Of a DNA stretch of 64,000 bases, positions 36,590 to 46,197 are shown in pieces. The stretch is from contig SCRO01000056.1 of the NCBI GenBank assembly GCA_004298505.1, forward strand, positions 62,001-126,000, given 5' to 3'. This DNA comes from Rhodanobacter sp. (GTDB taxonomy: Bacteria; Pseudomonadota; Gammaproteobacteria; Xanthomonadales; Rhodanobacteraceae). Every line of letters begins with the position of its first letter. The stretch's first letter is position 1. Both the position numbers and the translations under genes were made by a program. Under the pieces are notes generated by a model. It ran no database searches and was not told the origin of the DNA. It saw only the letters and a list, made by a program, of their open reading frames with translations.

Positions 36590-37378
36590 TCATGAATCAG
36601 CCGTCCGCGCATCACACCCGGAAACCTGCGCATCACCCGAGGTAAACGCTTGCCAGAAAGCCGCCTCGCGCTCCACCCCGCTGGCCGGATCGGCGCAGAA
36701 CGCCTTGCGATCGGCATAGGCGTGCACGCGCCCGCCCCGCATCATCGCAAAACTGTCGCCCATGCGCATCGACTCCTTCAGGTCATGGGTGACCAGCAGC
36801 GCCGTGATGCCGCGCCGGCGCGCCAGCTGCTTGAACAGGTCCTGCATGCTGGTGCGCGTGTCCGGATCGAGATTGCTGAACGGCTCGTCCAGCAACAGCA
36901 GCGCCGGCTCCACCACCAGCGCCCGCCCGAAGGCGGCACGCTGGCGCTGCCCGCCCGACAGGGCATGCGCATGACGCCGTTCCATGCCGTCCAGCTCCAG
37001 TTGGACCAGCATTTCGGCCACACGCTCCCGGACCTGCCGCTCGGGCAGCCGGCGCAGGCGCAGGCCAAAGGCGATGTTCTCGAACAGATCCAGGTGCGGA
37101 AACAGCAGCGGCTCCTGATTCAGGTAGACGATGCCGCGCCGGTTCGGTGCCAGCAGATCGACCCGCCGCGCGCCCAGCTTCACCTCGCCGTGCGCGGGAG
37201 TGAGCAGCCCGGCAATCGCGCGCAGCAAGGTGGTCTTGCCGCAGCCAGAGGCGCCGATCACGGCCATCGTGGTGTGGACATCGACGACGAAAGACACGTC
37301 GTGCAGGATAACCTGACCACCCAATTGCACGCCCAGGCGATCCACGCGCAGCGTCGGGCTGGAAGCATCAGTCGTCAT
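36590..37378 (-). CDS. ABC importer ATP-binding subunit (YnjD-like)
   Basis: A 262-residue ABC ATPase. Walker A is GASGCGKTTLL (about 43-53), signature ALSGGQRQRAAFGRAL (about 138-153), Walker B LLLLDEPFSNLDP, with the H-loop in LLVTHDLKESM. The QEPLLFPHLDLFENIAFGLR Q-loop region is typical of importers. It overlaps the permease gene by 11 bp. Linked to a YnjB-like binding protein, it should power uptake of the operon's substrate (thiamine is proposed for YnjBCD, not proven). Confidence 0.9.
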   Translation of the reverse strand: MTTDASSPTLRVDRLGVQLGGQVILHDVSFVVDVHTTMAVIGASGCGKTTLLRAIAGLLTPAHGEVKLGARRVDLLAPNRRGIVYLNQEPLLFPHLDLFENIAFGLRLRRLPERQVRERVAEMLVQLELDGMERRHAHALSGGQRQRAAFGRALVVEPALLLLDEPFSNLDPDTRTSMQDLFKQLARRRGITALLVTHDLKESMRMGDSFAMMRGGRVHAYADRKAFCADPASGVEREAAFWQAFTSGDAQVSGCDARTADS

Positions 37379-38159
37379 CGTGCGCCTCGAGATGCGTGAC
37401 GATCGTGGCCGAAAGAAGTTGCTGATTCAGCCCCAGTGCCAGCAGCGGCGGCGCCAGCAGCAGCAGCGCACAGGTCGCGGCAAGGCGGATGTCGCCGGAG
37501 CTGAAATACTGGTACAGGGTAATGGTCAGGGTCGCGACCTGACCACTGCCGATCAGCAGCACCAGCGCGTAGTCGAACCAGGAAATCAGGAACGTCTGGA
37601 ACAGGCATACGCCGAGTAGCGGCCGTGCCAGCGGCATCAGTACGTGCAGCCATACCTGCCGGCGCCCCGCTCCCAGCGAACTGGCCAGCTCTTCCAGCGA
37701 GCGCGCCCGCGGGTTCCAGAAGCCGCTGAGCAGGATCACGGCGTAAGCATAGGCAAACACCAGTTGCGCCAGCATCACACCAAGCAGGTGCCCGGCCAGA
37801 TGCAGCCGCAGGAACGCATACAGCAGGCTCACGCCCAACACCACCGGGGACACCGCGAACGGCAGATGCAGCAACGCCAGCAGGCGCCCCTGCCGCGCAT
37901 GCCGCGCCAGGCTGCGGCTGCTGGCGAAACCCAGCGCGGTGGCGGCGACGGCCACGCCGATGCCCATCCCCAGCGAGCGCAGCACCACCGTGCCCAGCCC
38001 GTTCGCATCGGCGAACAGATCCCGCCACTGGCGTAGCTGCAGGTCGGCCGGCAGCAGCGCCGGCCAGGTCCAGTGCCGCGCCAGCGACAGCAGCACGAGC
38101 AGTACCAGCGGCAGGACCAGCATGCCTGACAATATCCACGCCAGTGCGCGCCGCATCAC
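37368..38159 (-). CDS. ABC importer permease (second half of a YnjC-like pair)
   Basis: A 263-residue membrane protein with about six helices. The cytoplasmic EAA-type loop LEELASSLGAGRRQVWLHVL followed by MPLARPLLGVC couples to the ATPase. E. coli-type YnjC carries both permease domains in one ~510-residue chain; here they are two genes. The ATG at 38159 overlaps the upstream permease stop (ATGA), so they should be made in equal amounts. Confidence 0.87.
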   Translation of the reverse strand: MMRRALAWILSGMLVLPLVLLVLLSLARHWTWPALLPADLQLRQWRDLFADANGLGTVVLRSLGMGIGVAVAATALGFASSRSLARHARQGRLLALLHLPFAVSPVVLGVSLLYAFLRLHLAGHLLGVMLAQLVFAYAYAVILLSGFWNPRARSLEELASSLGAGRRQVWLHVLMPLARPLLGVCLFQTFLISWFDYALVLLIGSGQVATLTITLYQYFSSGDIRLAATCALLLLAPPLLALGLNQQLLSATIVTHLEAHDDD

Positions 38160-39022
38160 GCGGCCCGCTCGCCGGCTTCACGGCGGCCGCGCCAGGCGAA
38201 CAACGCCAGCAGCAGGCCCATCGCCAGGCAGGCATACAGGCTGGCCAACACATACGCCTCGGGCCGGGTGCTGATGTCGAATTGCGAAAAGCGCCGCTGG
38301 ATCAGCACCGACACCATCGCGGGGTATTGCGCGCCGACCAGCAACGGCACCTCGAACGCCCCCATCAGCGCGATGAAATACACGCTCAATACCGGCATGC
38401 CGGCGCGCATCAGCACCGGCAGGCAGACCTGTCGCCAGGCCTGCCAGCGCGACGCGCCGAGGGTACGTGCCACCTGCATCAGGTCGGCGACCCGCGCGTT
38501 GCGCCCGAGACGATCGAGCAGCAGCAGCAGAAACGGCGTCACCAGCGTCATGTGGGCCAGCACGATGCCGACGCCCGATGGCGTGAACAGCAAGCTGGGA
38601 AAGTCGCCGGGCTGATCGATCCAGCCCAGGGCATGTGCCAGCCGCGCCAGCAGTCCGGCATTTCCGAGCACTTCCACGCTGAGCAGCGCCGCCACCAGTG
38701 GTGGCACCGCCAGCGGCACGAACAGCAGGCCGCGCAGTGCACCGCGCCGCAGGCGCGCACCCAACGCGGCCTGCAACGCCAGCGCCAGCAGCAGTGACGC
38801 ACCCAGGCTGGCAAGCCCCATGGCCAGGCTGTAGGCGAGCGTGATCCAGGTCTGGCGGTCGTCCAGCACAACGCGCCAGTAATGCAGCGTGAAACCGTGC
38901 GCGAGCAGCCCGATCTGGCCCGTGCTGTAGAGCAGCATGAACACCAGTCCGGCCAGCACCGGACCGGCGCTCATGGTTGCCAGCAGAATGATCCACGGAT
39001 CGGGTCGGCGCGACCTACTCAT
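38156..39022 (-). CDS. ABC importer permease (first half of a YnjC-like pair)
   Basis: A 288-residue permease with six predicted helices and an EAA-type loop VADLMQVARTLGASRWQAWR followed by QVCLPVLMRAG. The start MSRSRRPDPW at 39022 overlaps the binding-protein stop by 8 bp. It should form a heterodimeric channel with the following permease. Confidence 0.87.
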   Translation of the reverse strand: MSRSRRPDPWIILLATMSAGPVLAGLVFMLLYSTGQIGLLAHGFTLHYWRVVLDDRQTWITLAYSLAMGLASLGASLLLALALQAALGARLRRGALRGLLFVPLAVPPLVAALLSVEVLGNAGLLARLAHALGWIDQPGDFPSLLFTPSGVGIVLAHMTLVTPFLLLLLDRLGRNARVADLMQVARTLGASRWQAWRQVCLPVLMRAGMPVLSVYFIALMGAFEVPLLVGAQYPAMVSVLIQRRFSQFDISTRPEAYVLASLYACLAMGLLLALFAWRGRREAGERAA

Positions 39023-40235
39023 GCAGTATCCGCTCACGGAAATCGCGGGTGAGTTCGATCATGACCTCCGGCGCCGGCTCCCGCCGCGCATAGGGCTGGA
39101 TCGCACGGCGCAGCGGCGCGTGCGTGCGCGTCCCGGCGACGGCAAAACGCTGCCGCCACGGCGCCGGCAGCCGTGCCACGTCGAGCACGGTACCATCGCC
39201 CCAGACCGCCGGATCGAGCTTTTTCAGCTGGGCCGCGGGCGAGATCAGGAAATTGGCCACCACCATGGCGGCCGCCTTGTGCACCGAACGGTCGACGATG
39301 CCCACGTAATGGCTGTTCTGCAGCGTGCCGGTATGCAACACGAAGGCCCTGGCGGTGGCGGGGAACAACCCGCTGTCGACCCGGTTGTCGACCTCGCCAT
39401 CGTTGAAACTCATGGTGAAGTCCACTTCGCCATTGGCGAACAGCTGATGCAGTTGCGCCGTGCTGGCCGGAAAGGTCTCGCCGTGATGCCACAGGTCGGT
39501 GCGCACCGAATCGATCCAGGCGAACACCTTGTCGCGCAGGCGCCGGTAGGTCTTTGCATCGAACGGCCCGCGCAGATCGCCGGGCCGATCGGCGAATGCG
39601 TACATCAACGACTTCAGAAAGCTCATGCCGGTGAAACCGGTATCGAACGTGAAGCGCCCCGGATGCGCATGGATCCACGCCGCCAGCGCCGCAGGATCGG
39701 TCGGCGGGCTGGGTACCCGCGCGGTATCCGTGATCAGCAGCAGCTGCACATTGCCCCACGGCATTTCGTAGCCGTCTACCGGCTGCTGGAAGTCGTAGGC
39801 AATGAACGGATTGTTCCAGTCGATGTAGTGCTGGTTGGGCAGCTTGGCAGTGAACGGGCCGTACAGCGCATGGATCTGGTGCAGTTGGTAGAACGTTTCG
39901 CCGTTGATCCACACCAGATCCAGCGCGCTGTGCTGACGACCGGCTTCGACCTCGGTCATGAGCATGTTGACGATCATGCTGCCCTGCGCCGGCACCAGGC
40001 GCAGCGTGATGCCGTCCGCACGCTTCACCTGCGGCGCCACGTAGTCGCGCATGTAGGCATTGATGGCCGGATCGCCGCCCCACATCGCCATGGTGACGGT
40101 CTGGCCGCGTGCGGCGGACTGGATCTGCGACCAGTCCTGCGCGCGTGGATCGGCCGGCGTCGACGATGGTGTGCGGCCGCAGGCGGCGATCACGATCGCC
40201 ACCAACGCACCCAGCGACAGCCAGAGACGGCGCAT
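39015..40235 (-). CDS. ABC transporter substrate-binding lipoprotein (YnjB-like)
   Basis: A 406-residue periplasmic protein. The N terminus MRRLWLSLGALVAIVIAACG is a lipoprotein signal with Cys at the lipobox. The segments MAMWGGDPAINAYMRDYVAP, SALDLVWINGETFYQLH and GYEMPWGNVQLLLI are the hallmarks of YnjB (COG4134). The start at 40235 places the signal peptide correctly; a longer frame upstream overlaps the receptor gene. The substrate is not established; database names often say putative thiamine transport. It follows the TonB receptor by 5 bp, so one operon should move the same ligand across both membranes. Confidence 0.88.
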   Translation of the reverse strand: MRRLWLSLGALVAIVIAACGRTPSSTPADPRAQDWSQIQSAARGQTVTMAMWGGDPAINAYMRDYVAPQVKRADGITLRLVPAQGSMIVNMLMTEVEAGRQHSALDLVWINGETFYQLHQIHALYGPFTAKLPNQHYIDWNNPFIAYDFQQPVDGYEMPWGNVQLLLITDTARVPSPPTDPAALAAWIHAHPGRFTFDTGFTGMSFLKSLMYAFADRPGDLRGPFDAKTYRRLRDKVFAWIDSVRTDLWHHGETFPASTAQLHQLFANGEVDFTMSFNDGEVDNRVDSGLFPATARAFVLHTGTLQNSHYVGIVDRSVHKAAAMVVANFLISPAAQLKKLDPAVWGDGTVLDVARLPAPWRQRFAVAGTRTHAPLRRAIQPYARREPAPEVMIELTRDFRERILHE

Positions 40236-40240
40236 CGTGC

Positions 40241-42679
40241 TCAGAAGCTCTGGCGCACGCTGAACATCAGGTTGAACGGCAGCTCGGGGAAGACATCGGT
40301 GGACCCGAAATAACCGCCATCGAACACTGGCGCCCAGTTTTTCTGGTTGGTCAGGTTGTTCATCGCCAGGCGAACCTCCGTACCGGTCGTTTTCCAGCGG
40401 AAATACACCGACGCATCGAGCGTGTATTGCGCGCGGATCCACACCGTCGCCAGGTAATCCAGCGGAAATGCGTTGGTGTAGTTGCCCGACAGTGTGCCAC
40501 CAAGACCGTTGTCGAAGTTGTAACCCACCAGCGCCGAGGCGGTCACCGTCGGCAGCCCTTGCACTCGCCGCGTGCTGGGCGGGAACGCGGCGAAGTTGGG
40601 GGCACCCACGCCGGTGCCGGCCACGATGTCAGGCCGCGAATTATCGAAGGCATCCAGCACCTGGACGCTGTCCTGGAAGCTGGCCGAATGATCGTAGCGG
40701 GCATCGAGGTAGCTGATGCCGGCGCTGGCGAACAGATGCCGGGCCTGATAGAACCACTGCGCGTCGAGCCCCTTGGTGTGGATGCCGGAGTTGCTGCCGT
40801 CGCGGTTGCGCAGGCTGCGGGTCTGGTCGAACAGCGATACATCGGCGTACCAGCGGCCCTGCGGCGGGGCCAGCTTGAGCCCGATTTCATACAGCGTGCT
40901 GTCGGTGGCGAAGCTGGCCGGGTCGATCCGGTTGCCGGCGCCCAGCGGCGTACCGCCGCCGATCGAGTTGGAGGTCGACTGGCTGTAGCTGCCGGCGGCA
41001 TACAGTGCAATCGCGTCAACCGGCTTCCAGGTCACGCTGCCGTTGGCGGCCTTCAGAAAGTGGTGCGCGCCGTCGTGTGCCGCCAGCTGGCCCGGTGGCG
41101 GGATCGGGTCCTTGGCGGTGACGTAGTATTCGTCGCCGCGCACGCCGGCCATGACGCTCCACTGCGGCGTGAAGCGGATCTCGTGCTGCACGAACACGCC
41201 GCTCTGGTAGCTGTTCGAGTCGGTGGTATCGGACAGCAGGTAACCGGCGGCCTGGCCGTTGCGCGGATACTGGGCACCGGGCGAGACGTACAGCCCGGGG
41301 CGCAGCAATACCAGTTGCGCCTGCTGAGCGGACGTCAACGGAATGCGGCGGTTGCTGATCGGCCCGGTCAGGTCGACCGGAAGATCGGCCTCGGTGTCGA
41401 ACTGGCTGTAACCCAGCACATGGTTCCAGCGCACATCGATGCCCAGGTCGGTCTGCTGGTGCGTGGTGTGTCCGAACAGATCCGCATCGCGATCGAGCAC
41501 CAGTTCGCTACGGTGTTCGGCTGTGTCGGCGCCCTTGATGATCTCCACGAAACTGTCGTTGGCGACCTCGTTGCGCTCCAGATGCTGGTAGTACGTGCGG
41601 CTGATGTATCGGGTCTCGTCGCTGAGCGAACGCTCATAGCGGAGGTGGGCAATCCAGGTGCGCACACTGTCGCGATCGGCCGGATCGGTCAGTACGCGAT
41701 GGCGCGGTATCCGCACCTCGCCGGTGGGACTGATCACGGCGAACGCCCCCGGCACGGTGGAGCCGTCCGGCTGTACCCCCTGCCCGGTGACGTAGAGCCC
41801 GTGGTCGATCAGATTCTGGGTCGGCCGATTGATGCCGGCGATGTCCGTGAAGTTGACGTGGTAGTACTCGACGCTGGCGTTGAGTTCGCTGACCGCATCG
41901 GGTTTCAGCCGGTAGGCGAGAAACACATCCTGACTGTGGTGGTGGGCGTAATCGTAGTAGCTGCCTTCATTGTGATCCTCGACACTCAGGCGCAGCGCCG
42001 ATTTGCCCGGCGTGATCGGCGTGGAGTAATCCAGCTGCCCCCAGTTACGGTTCCAGCTGCCGCTGCCCAGTTCGACAAAGCCGCCAGACGTATCCAGATC
42101 GGGGCGCTTGAGCTGCAGGTCGACGAAGCCGCCGACGCGTTGCGTGGTGCCGAGCACGACCGGGGGCGGCCCCTTGACCACATTGATGCTGTCCACCGCA
42201 TTGAACGAGAGCGGCAGGCCGAACCCGTTGTTGCCGCCCTGCTGGCGCATGCCGTCTTCGAACACCTCGCCCAGCTGGCCACGGATGTCCGGCAGGCTCG
42301 GCGCACCGAAGTCCGTGGGTGAGTAGGTATCCGGCGCCAGCTTCATGATGTCGCGCAGGTTGTTCACACCGGTCGCACGCATGAGGTCAGCGCTGATCGG
42401 CGTCACCGAGCGCGGCGTATCGAGCATGCTGCGACCCGGACCGAACGGACCGTCGATGGTCGCTGCAGTGGGCAGGATGGCCTGCCGACTGGTGCCTTTG
42501 ACCTCGACCGTACCCAGGTTGGTGGCACTGGACTTGTCCTGCGTCGTGGCCTTGGGTTTGTCCTGGGTGGCATCGGCGGCAGCGGCATGGGCTGACACCA
42601 GCGCGAGCGCAAACGCCATGGATGAAGCAAGCCGGCGTGCCGTGTTTCCCGACCGCGGGGCAAGTGGTGATGGTGTCAT
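40241..42679 (-). CDS. TonB-dependent outer-membrane receptor
   Basis: An 812-residue receptor. The start MTPSPLAPRSGNTARRL at 42679 gives a signal peptide ending near AHAAAADA; an in-frame ATG at 42724 is possible. The plug domain includes SVTPISADLMRATGVNNLRD and DSINVVKGPPPVVLGTTQRV; the barrel ends in LPFNLMFSVRQSF with the terminal Phe needed for outer-membrane assembly. It imports a ligand with energy from TonB/ExbBD. The following YnjBCD-type importer suggests the same ligand. There is no FecA-type N-terminal signalling extension. Confidence 0.92.
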   Translation of the reverse strand: MTPSPLAPRSGNTARRLASSMAFALALVSAHAAAADATQDKPKATTQDKSSATNLGTVEVKGTSRQAILPTAATIDGPFGPGRSMLDTPRSVTPISADLMRATGVNNLRDIMKLAPDTYSPTDFGAPSLPDIRGQLGEVFEDGMRQQGGNNGFGLPLSFNAVDSINVVKGPPPVVLGTTQRVGGFVDLQLKRPDLDTSGGFVELGSGSWNRNWGQLDYSTPITPGKSALRLSVEDHNEGSYYDYAHHHSQDVFLAYRLKPDAVSELNASVEYYHVNFTDIAGINRPTQNLIDHGLYVTGQGVQPDGSTVPGAFAVISPTGEVRIPRHRVLTDPADRDSVRTWIAHLRYERSLSDETRYISRTYYQHLERNEVANDSFVEIIKGADTAEHRSELVLDRDADLFGHTTHQQTDLGIDVRWNHVLGYSQFDTEADLPVDLTGPISNRRIPLTSAQQAQLVLLRPGLYVSPGAQYPRNGQAAGYLLSDTTDSNSYQSGVFVQHEIRFTPQWSVMAGVRGDEYYVTAKDPIPPPGQLAAHDGAHHFLKAANGSVTWKPVDAIALYAAGSYSQSTSNSIGGGTPLGAGNRIDPASFATDSTLYEIGLKLAPPQGRWYADVSLFDQTRSLRNRDGSNSGIHTKGLDAQWFYQARHLFASAGISYLDARYDHSASFQDSVQVLDAFDNSRPDIVAGTGVGAPNFAAFPPSTRRVQGLPTVTASALVGYNFDNGLGGTLSGNYTNAFPLDYLATVWIRAQYTLDASVYFRWKTTGTEVRLAMNNLTNQKNWAPVFDGGYFGSTDVFPELPFNLMFSVRQSF

Positions 42680-42961
42680 CGGAGTGAAGGATCTCTCAGT
42701 GGTGGTTTGAAGGCGCAACGCCATGGCGACGCCAGTCCCGGGAGCCTGTTCGCGCAGTCACCGCTGGATCGTCGGGGCGGCGTTCGCACCACGGGCACTT
42801 CCTTCGGTCGCAGTAGGTGGGTGGTTTTTTCACAGCCTCTCAGCCAAGGTGCAGAAGCGCTCCCGCCAGGGGCTGGAAAGAAAACTCCCCGGATTCTTAC
42901 TCGAGTGCAGCTCGGGCCAGCGTGTCAACACCTTCTCGATGGTGAATACGTTGCAGGCAAG

Positions 42962-43129
42962 CTAGGAGCCTGTCGGGCTTTGGTGGTCGAGGCGAGAATG
43001 CGGCTGTGCGAGGACAGATTTTCGACGGTTCGCTGGCCCATGGTGGTTCCATGGGTCAAGAATCGGCGCAAATATGGACCGCACAGGCGGATTCGCAGGC
43101 CGGCCAACCAAAGTCCGACAGACTCCTAG
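42962..43129. repeat. 168-bp MITE-like element with terminal inverted repeats
   Basis: The element is bounded by 22-bp inverted repeats: left end 42962-42983, right end 43108-43129, differing at only two positions (consensus CTAGGAGYCTGTCGGRCTTT plus GG). The interior carries no coding region. A solo copy of the end occurs at 36521. This looks like a non-autonomous mobile or REP-like element. It sits about 280 bp upstream of the TonB receptor gene and could separate it from older regulatory DNA. Confidence 0.75.
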
Positions 43130-43209
43130 GCCGGCTTGTGGAAACAACGGCGTTCAAGGGTAATCGCTCCTGTTCGGGCCTGTGACGGGATCCGGCACGG
43201 GCGTGGTAT

Positions 43210-43968
43210 TCATCGGCCAGCCGCTGCCGTGGCAGACGGGGTCGGATCCGACGCAAGCGTCAGATCACCGAACCACGCCTCGACGTGACCGCCGGTATTG
43301 TCGGTATCGGCGGCCAGGGCAACACCGGTCACACGCGGCGCGGGGCGACCGAAGGCGGCGCGGAAATCCACCGCCAGATCGCGCTGTTGGGGCTGCCAGG
43401 TGTCAGCGTTCGCATTGCCGCTTTGCAGCACGATGACCCGCACCAGGCTGGAAAAGGCGTTGGGTACGATGGTGCCCACCGGATGACGATTGTCCCACAC
43501 GTAGCACAAGGCGGCGGTGGGTATCTCATGGCCGAGACTGCGACCGGCCACGCTCAGTTTCACGCGCTGCAGCCACGATAGCTGCGAGCGCGGCACATCG
43601 AAGAAGACATAGACGCGCGCAGCAAAGTCGTCGCCCGATTTTTTCGACAGATCGGCCTTCGCGACACTGCGGTCCACCTTCCAGCGCCAGCTCAGCGTGG
43701 TGGCCGCGGGGATATCCAGCACATGGGCGATGGCGCCGGCGGCATGGTTGGCATCGATGTTGAACACCTCGTCGCTGCCGTCACGCACAATCGCCATGCG
43801 CGCTGCGGGATGGTGCCGCGACATGGCATAAGCTTTCCAGCCGGACGGCAAGGCGCTGCCCGGCACCGTATCTGAAAAGCGTAACGTGATGGGTGCCGGC
43901 ACCGCTGCGGTCCATCCGACAGGCGCCAAGAGGATCAACAGAACCATGATTTTCATCGATACACTCAT
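43210..43968 (-). CDS. DUF3047 domain protein, exported
   Basis: A 252-residue protein with an N-terminal signal peptide (MSVSMKIMVLLILLAPVGWT). The remaining fold has WRWKVDRSVAKADLSKKSGD, DDFAARVYVFFDVP and ALCYVWDNRHPVGTIVPNAF, typical of DUF3047, a periplasmic beta-sandwich family of unknown function. The ATG at 43968 overlaps the stop codon of the TVP38-oxidoreductase gene (ATGA), so it is the last gene of that operon. Confidence 0.85.
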   Translation of the reverse strand: MSVSMKIMVLLILLAPVGWTAAVPAPITLRFSDTVPGSALPSGWKAYAMSRHHPAARMAIVRDGSDEVFNIDANHAAGAIAHVLDIPAATTLSWRWKVDRSVAKADLSKKSGDDFAARVYVFFDVPRSQLSWLQRVKLSVAGRSLGHEIPTAALCYVWDNRHPVGTIVPNAFSSLVRVIVLQSGNANADTWQPQQRDLAVDFRAAFGRPAPRVTGVALAADTDNTGGHVEAWFGDLTLASDPTPSATAAAGR

Positions 43969-46106
43969 CCGCGTCGCCAGGTGTGATAACGCGCCAGCCA
44001 GCCCAGTACGCGCTCGGGTGCATGCGCCTTCTTCCAGTTGCCTGCCGCGTACTTGTTCGCCTCGGCCCAGGTCGGATAGGCATGGATGGTGCCGAGAATC
44101 TTGTTCAGGCCCAGCCCATGGCGCATCGCCAGCACGAACTCAGCGAGCATTTCGCCGGCGTGCTGGCCGACGATGGTGGCGCCGAGAATGCGATCCTTGC
44201 CGGGCACGGTCAGCACCTTGACGAAGCCGTGCGCATGATCCTCGGTGATCGCGCGATCGAGATCGTCCAGCTCGTAGCGGGTGACCTCGTACGCGACGTC
44301 CTGCTGCTTCGCCTCGCGCTCGTTCAGGCCGACGCGTGCGACTTCTGGATCGACAAAGGTCACTGCCGGAATCACCGAGTAGTCGGCGCGAAAGCGCTTG
44401 AACTGGCCGAACAGCGCATTGACCGCCGCGTACCACGCCTGATGTGCGGCCACGTGGGTGAACTGGTAGGGCCCGGCCACGTCGCCGCAGGCATAGATGT
44501 TGGGATACAGCGTGGCGAGCCAGGCATCGGTCTCGACCGTCTTCGCGGCCGGGATGCCCAGCTCCTCCAGACCAAACCCGGTGGTGCGGGGCTGCCGGCC
44601 CACCGCGACCAGCAAGAGGTCGAACGGCACGCGCATGCGCTCGCCGGCGTCCTCGCACACCAGCACCTTTTCCTCGCCATCGCGTTCGATCGCGATCGCC
44701 CGGCAGCCGGTACGCACGGTCACGCCGTCGGCGCTCAGGCGGGCCTGGACGAAGGCCGAGACCTCGTCGTCCTCGCGCTCGAGCAGCCGCTGGTGACTCT
44801 GCACCTGGGTCACGCGCGAGCCGAGCCGGGCGAACGCTTGCGCCAGCTCGCAGCCGATCGGCCCGCCGCCGAGCACCAGCAGCCGGGCTGGCTGTTCGCG
44901 CAGTTGCCACAGCGTGTCAGAAGTGAGGTAACCCGAGCCTTCCAGGCCCGGGAGCGTCGGGAGGCGCGGCTCGGCGCCACTGGCGATGACGATGGCGCGG
45001 GTGGTGATGGGTTTGCCATTGAGCTCAACCACCCAGGGCGAGACGATCCGCGCGTGACCGCGCTGCACGTCCACGCCCAACTCGCGATAGCGCTCGACCG
45101 AGTCATGCGGGGCGACCGCCTCCACCGCCCGCTGCACGCTCTCCATCACCGCGCGGAAATCCACGCGTACCGCGCCGACATGCACGCCGGCTGGTGCAGC
45201 GGCGCGCGCCTGCGCGGCCAAACGCGCCGCGTGGATGAGCGACTTGGAGGGGACGCAGCCGGTATTGAGGCAGTCGCCGCCCATCTGGTGGCTTTCGATC
45301 AGGGTGACCTTGGCGCGCACTGTGGCGGCGATATAGGCGCTGACCAGGCCGGCCGAGCCGGCGCCGATCACTACCAGGTTGCGATCGAATTGCCTGGGCT
45401 TGGGCCAGCGCGCATACACGCGGCGCGCCTTGCCCCGCGCCACGATCCAGCGCGCCAGCAGCGGAAACACGCCGAGCAGCGCGAACGAACCGATGATCCG
45501 CGGCGACAGGATGCCCGACAGTGAGTGCAGGCCGGCGAGTTGGGTGCCTGCATTCACGAATACCACGGTGGCGGCGAGCATGCCGAGCTGGCTGACCCAG
45601 TAGAACGTACGCGCGGGTAGCGTGGTCAAACCCATCACGAGGTTGACCACGAAGAACGGAATCACCGGCACCAGTCGCAGCGTGAACAGGTAAAACGCAC
45701 CCTCGCGCTGCATGCCCTCGTTGATGGTCGACAGACGCTTGCCGAAACGCTCCTGCACCGTGTCGCGCAGCACGAAGCGGCTGGCCAGCATGGCCAGCGT
45801 GGCACCGATGGCGGAGGCAAACGAGACCAACACGGTGCCTTCGAGCAAACCGAAAACAGCGCCGCCAGCCAGCGTCAACAAGGTGGCCGCCGGCAACGAC
45901 AGCGCGGTAACCGCCACGTAGACCAGAAAGAACCCGCCAGCGAGAACTAGGGGGTGGGCCTGACGCCAGGCATCCAGAGCATGTTGACGTGCCTTCAAGG
46001 CTTCGAGGCTGAGCTGGTGCTGCAGGCCCAGCGCAAAGAACGCCACCACTGCCCCGAGCAGCCCGATAACGACCAGCCAGCGAATGAGCGTGGCGTTTTT
46101 CTTCAT
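43965..46106 (-). CDS. Fused TVP38/TMEM64 membrane protein and FAD-NAD(P) disulfide oxidoreductase
   Basis: A 713-residue fusion. Residues 1-225 form a TVP38/DedA-like membrane domain (FTLRLVPVIPFFVVNLVMGL). Residues 240-713 are a mercuric reductase/lipoamide dehydrogenase-like flavoprotein: FAD site VVIGAGSAGLVSAYIA, redox pair Cys279-x4-Cys284 in GGDCLNTGCVPSKSL, NAD site LLVLGGGPIGCELAQAF, second FAD site PNIYACGDVAG, and a C-terminal HAYPTWAE with the base His/Glu. It lacks the N-terminal metal-binding and C-terminal Cys pair of true mercuric reductases. Start at 46106 (MKKNATLIRW). It likely performs membrane-linked disulfide or quinone redox chemistry. Confidence 0.88.
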   Translation of the reverse strand: MKKNATLIRWLVVIGLLGAVVAFFALGLQHQLSLEALKARQHALDAWRQAHPLVLAGGFFLVYVAVTALSLPAATLLTLAGGAVFGLLEGTVLVSFASAIGATLAMLASRFVLRDTVQERFGKRLSTINEGMQREGAFYLFTLRLVPVIPFFVVNLVMGLTTLPARTFYWVSQLGMLAATVVFVNAGTQLAGLHSLSGILSPRIIGSFALLGVFPLLARWIVARGKARRVYARWPKPRQFDRNLVVIGAGSAGLVSAYIAATVRAKVTLIESHQMGGDCLNTGCVPSKSLIHAARLAAQARAAAPAGVHVGAVRVDFRAVMESVQRAVEAVAPHDSVERYRELGVDVQRGHARIVSPWVVELNGKPITTRAIVIASGAEPRLPTLPGLEGSGYLTSDTLWQLREQPARLLVLGGGPIGCELAQAFARLGSRVTQVQSHQRLLEREDDEVSAFVQARLSADGVTVRTGCRAIAIERDGEEKVLVCEDAGERMRVPFDLLLVAVGRQPRTTGFGLEELGIPAAKTVETDAWLATLYPNIYACGDVAGPYQFTHVAAHQAWYAAVNALFGQFKRFRADYSVIPAVTFVDPEVARVGLNEREAKQQDVAYEVTRYELDDLDRAITEDHAHGFVKVLTVPGKDRILGATIVGQHAGEMLAEFVLAMRHGLGLNKILGTIHAYPTWAEANKYAAGNWKKAHAPERVLGWLARYHTWRRG

Positions 46107-46197
46107 GCGTAAAGGGCCTTGGGGTGACACGATTGAGGCTGCAAAAAATAGCGGCGCCGCCAACCTCGCGACGCCGCCATGGATCGACGCGGTGGCT

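Noticed and set aside
42780-42860. Thiamine or cobalamin riboswitch before the TonB receptor
   Set aside because: GGCTGAGA and a GGAAG/CCCCGAC pattern are suggestive, but the second conserved half of either riboswitch was not found; kept only as a finding.
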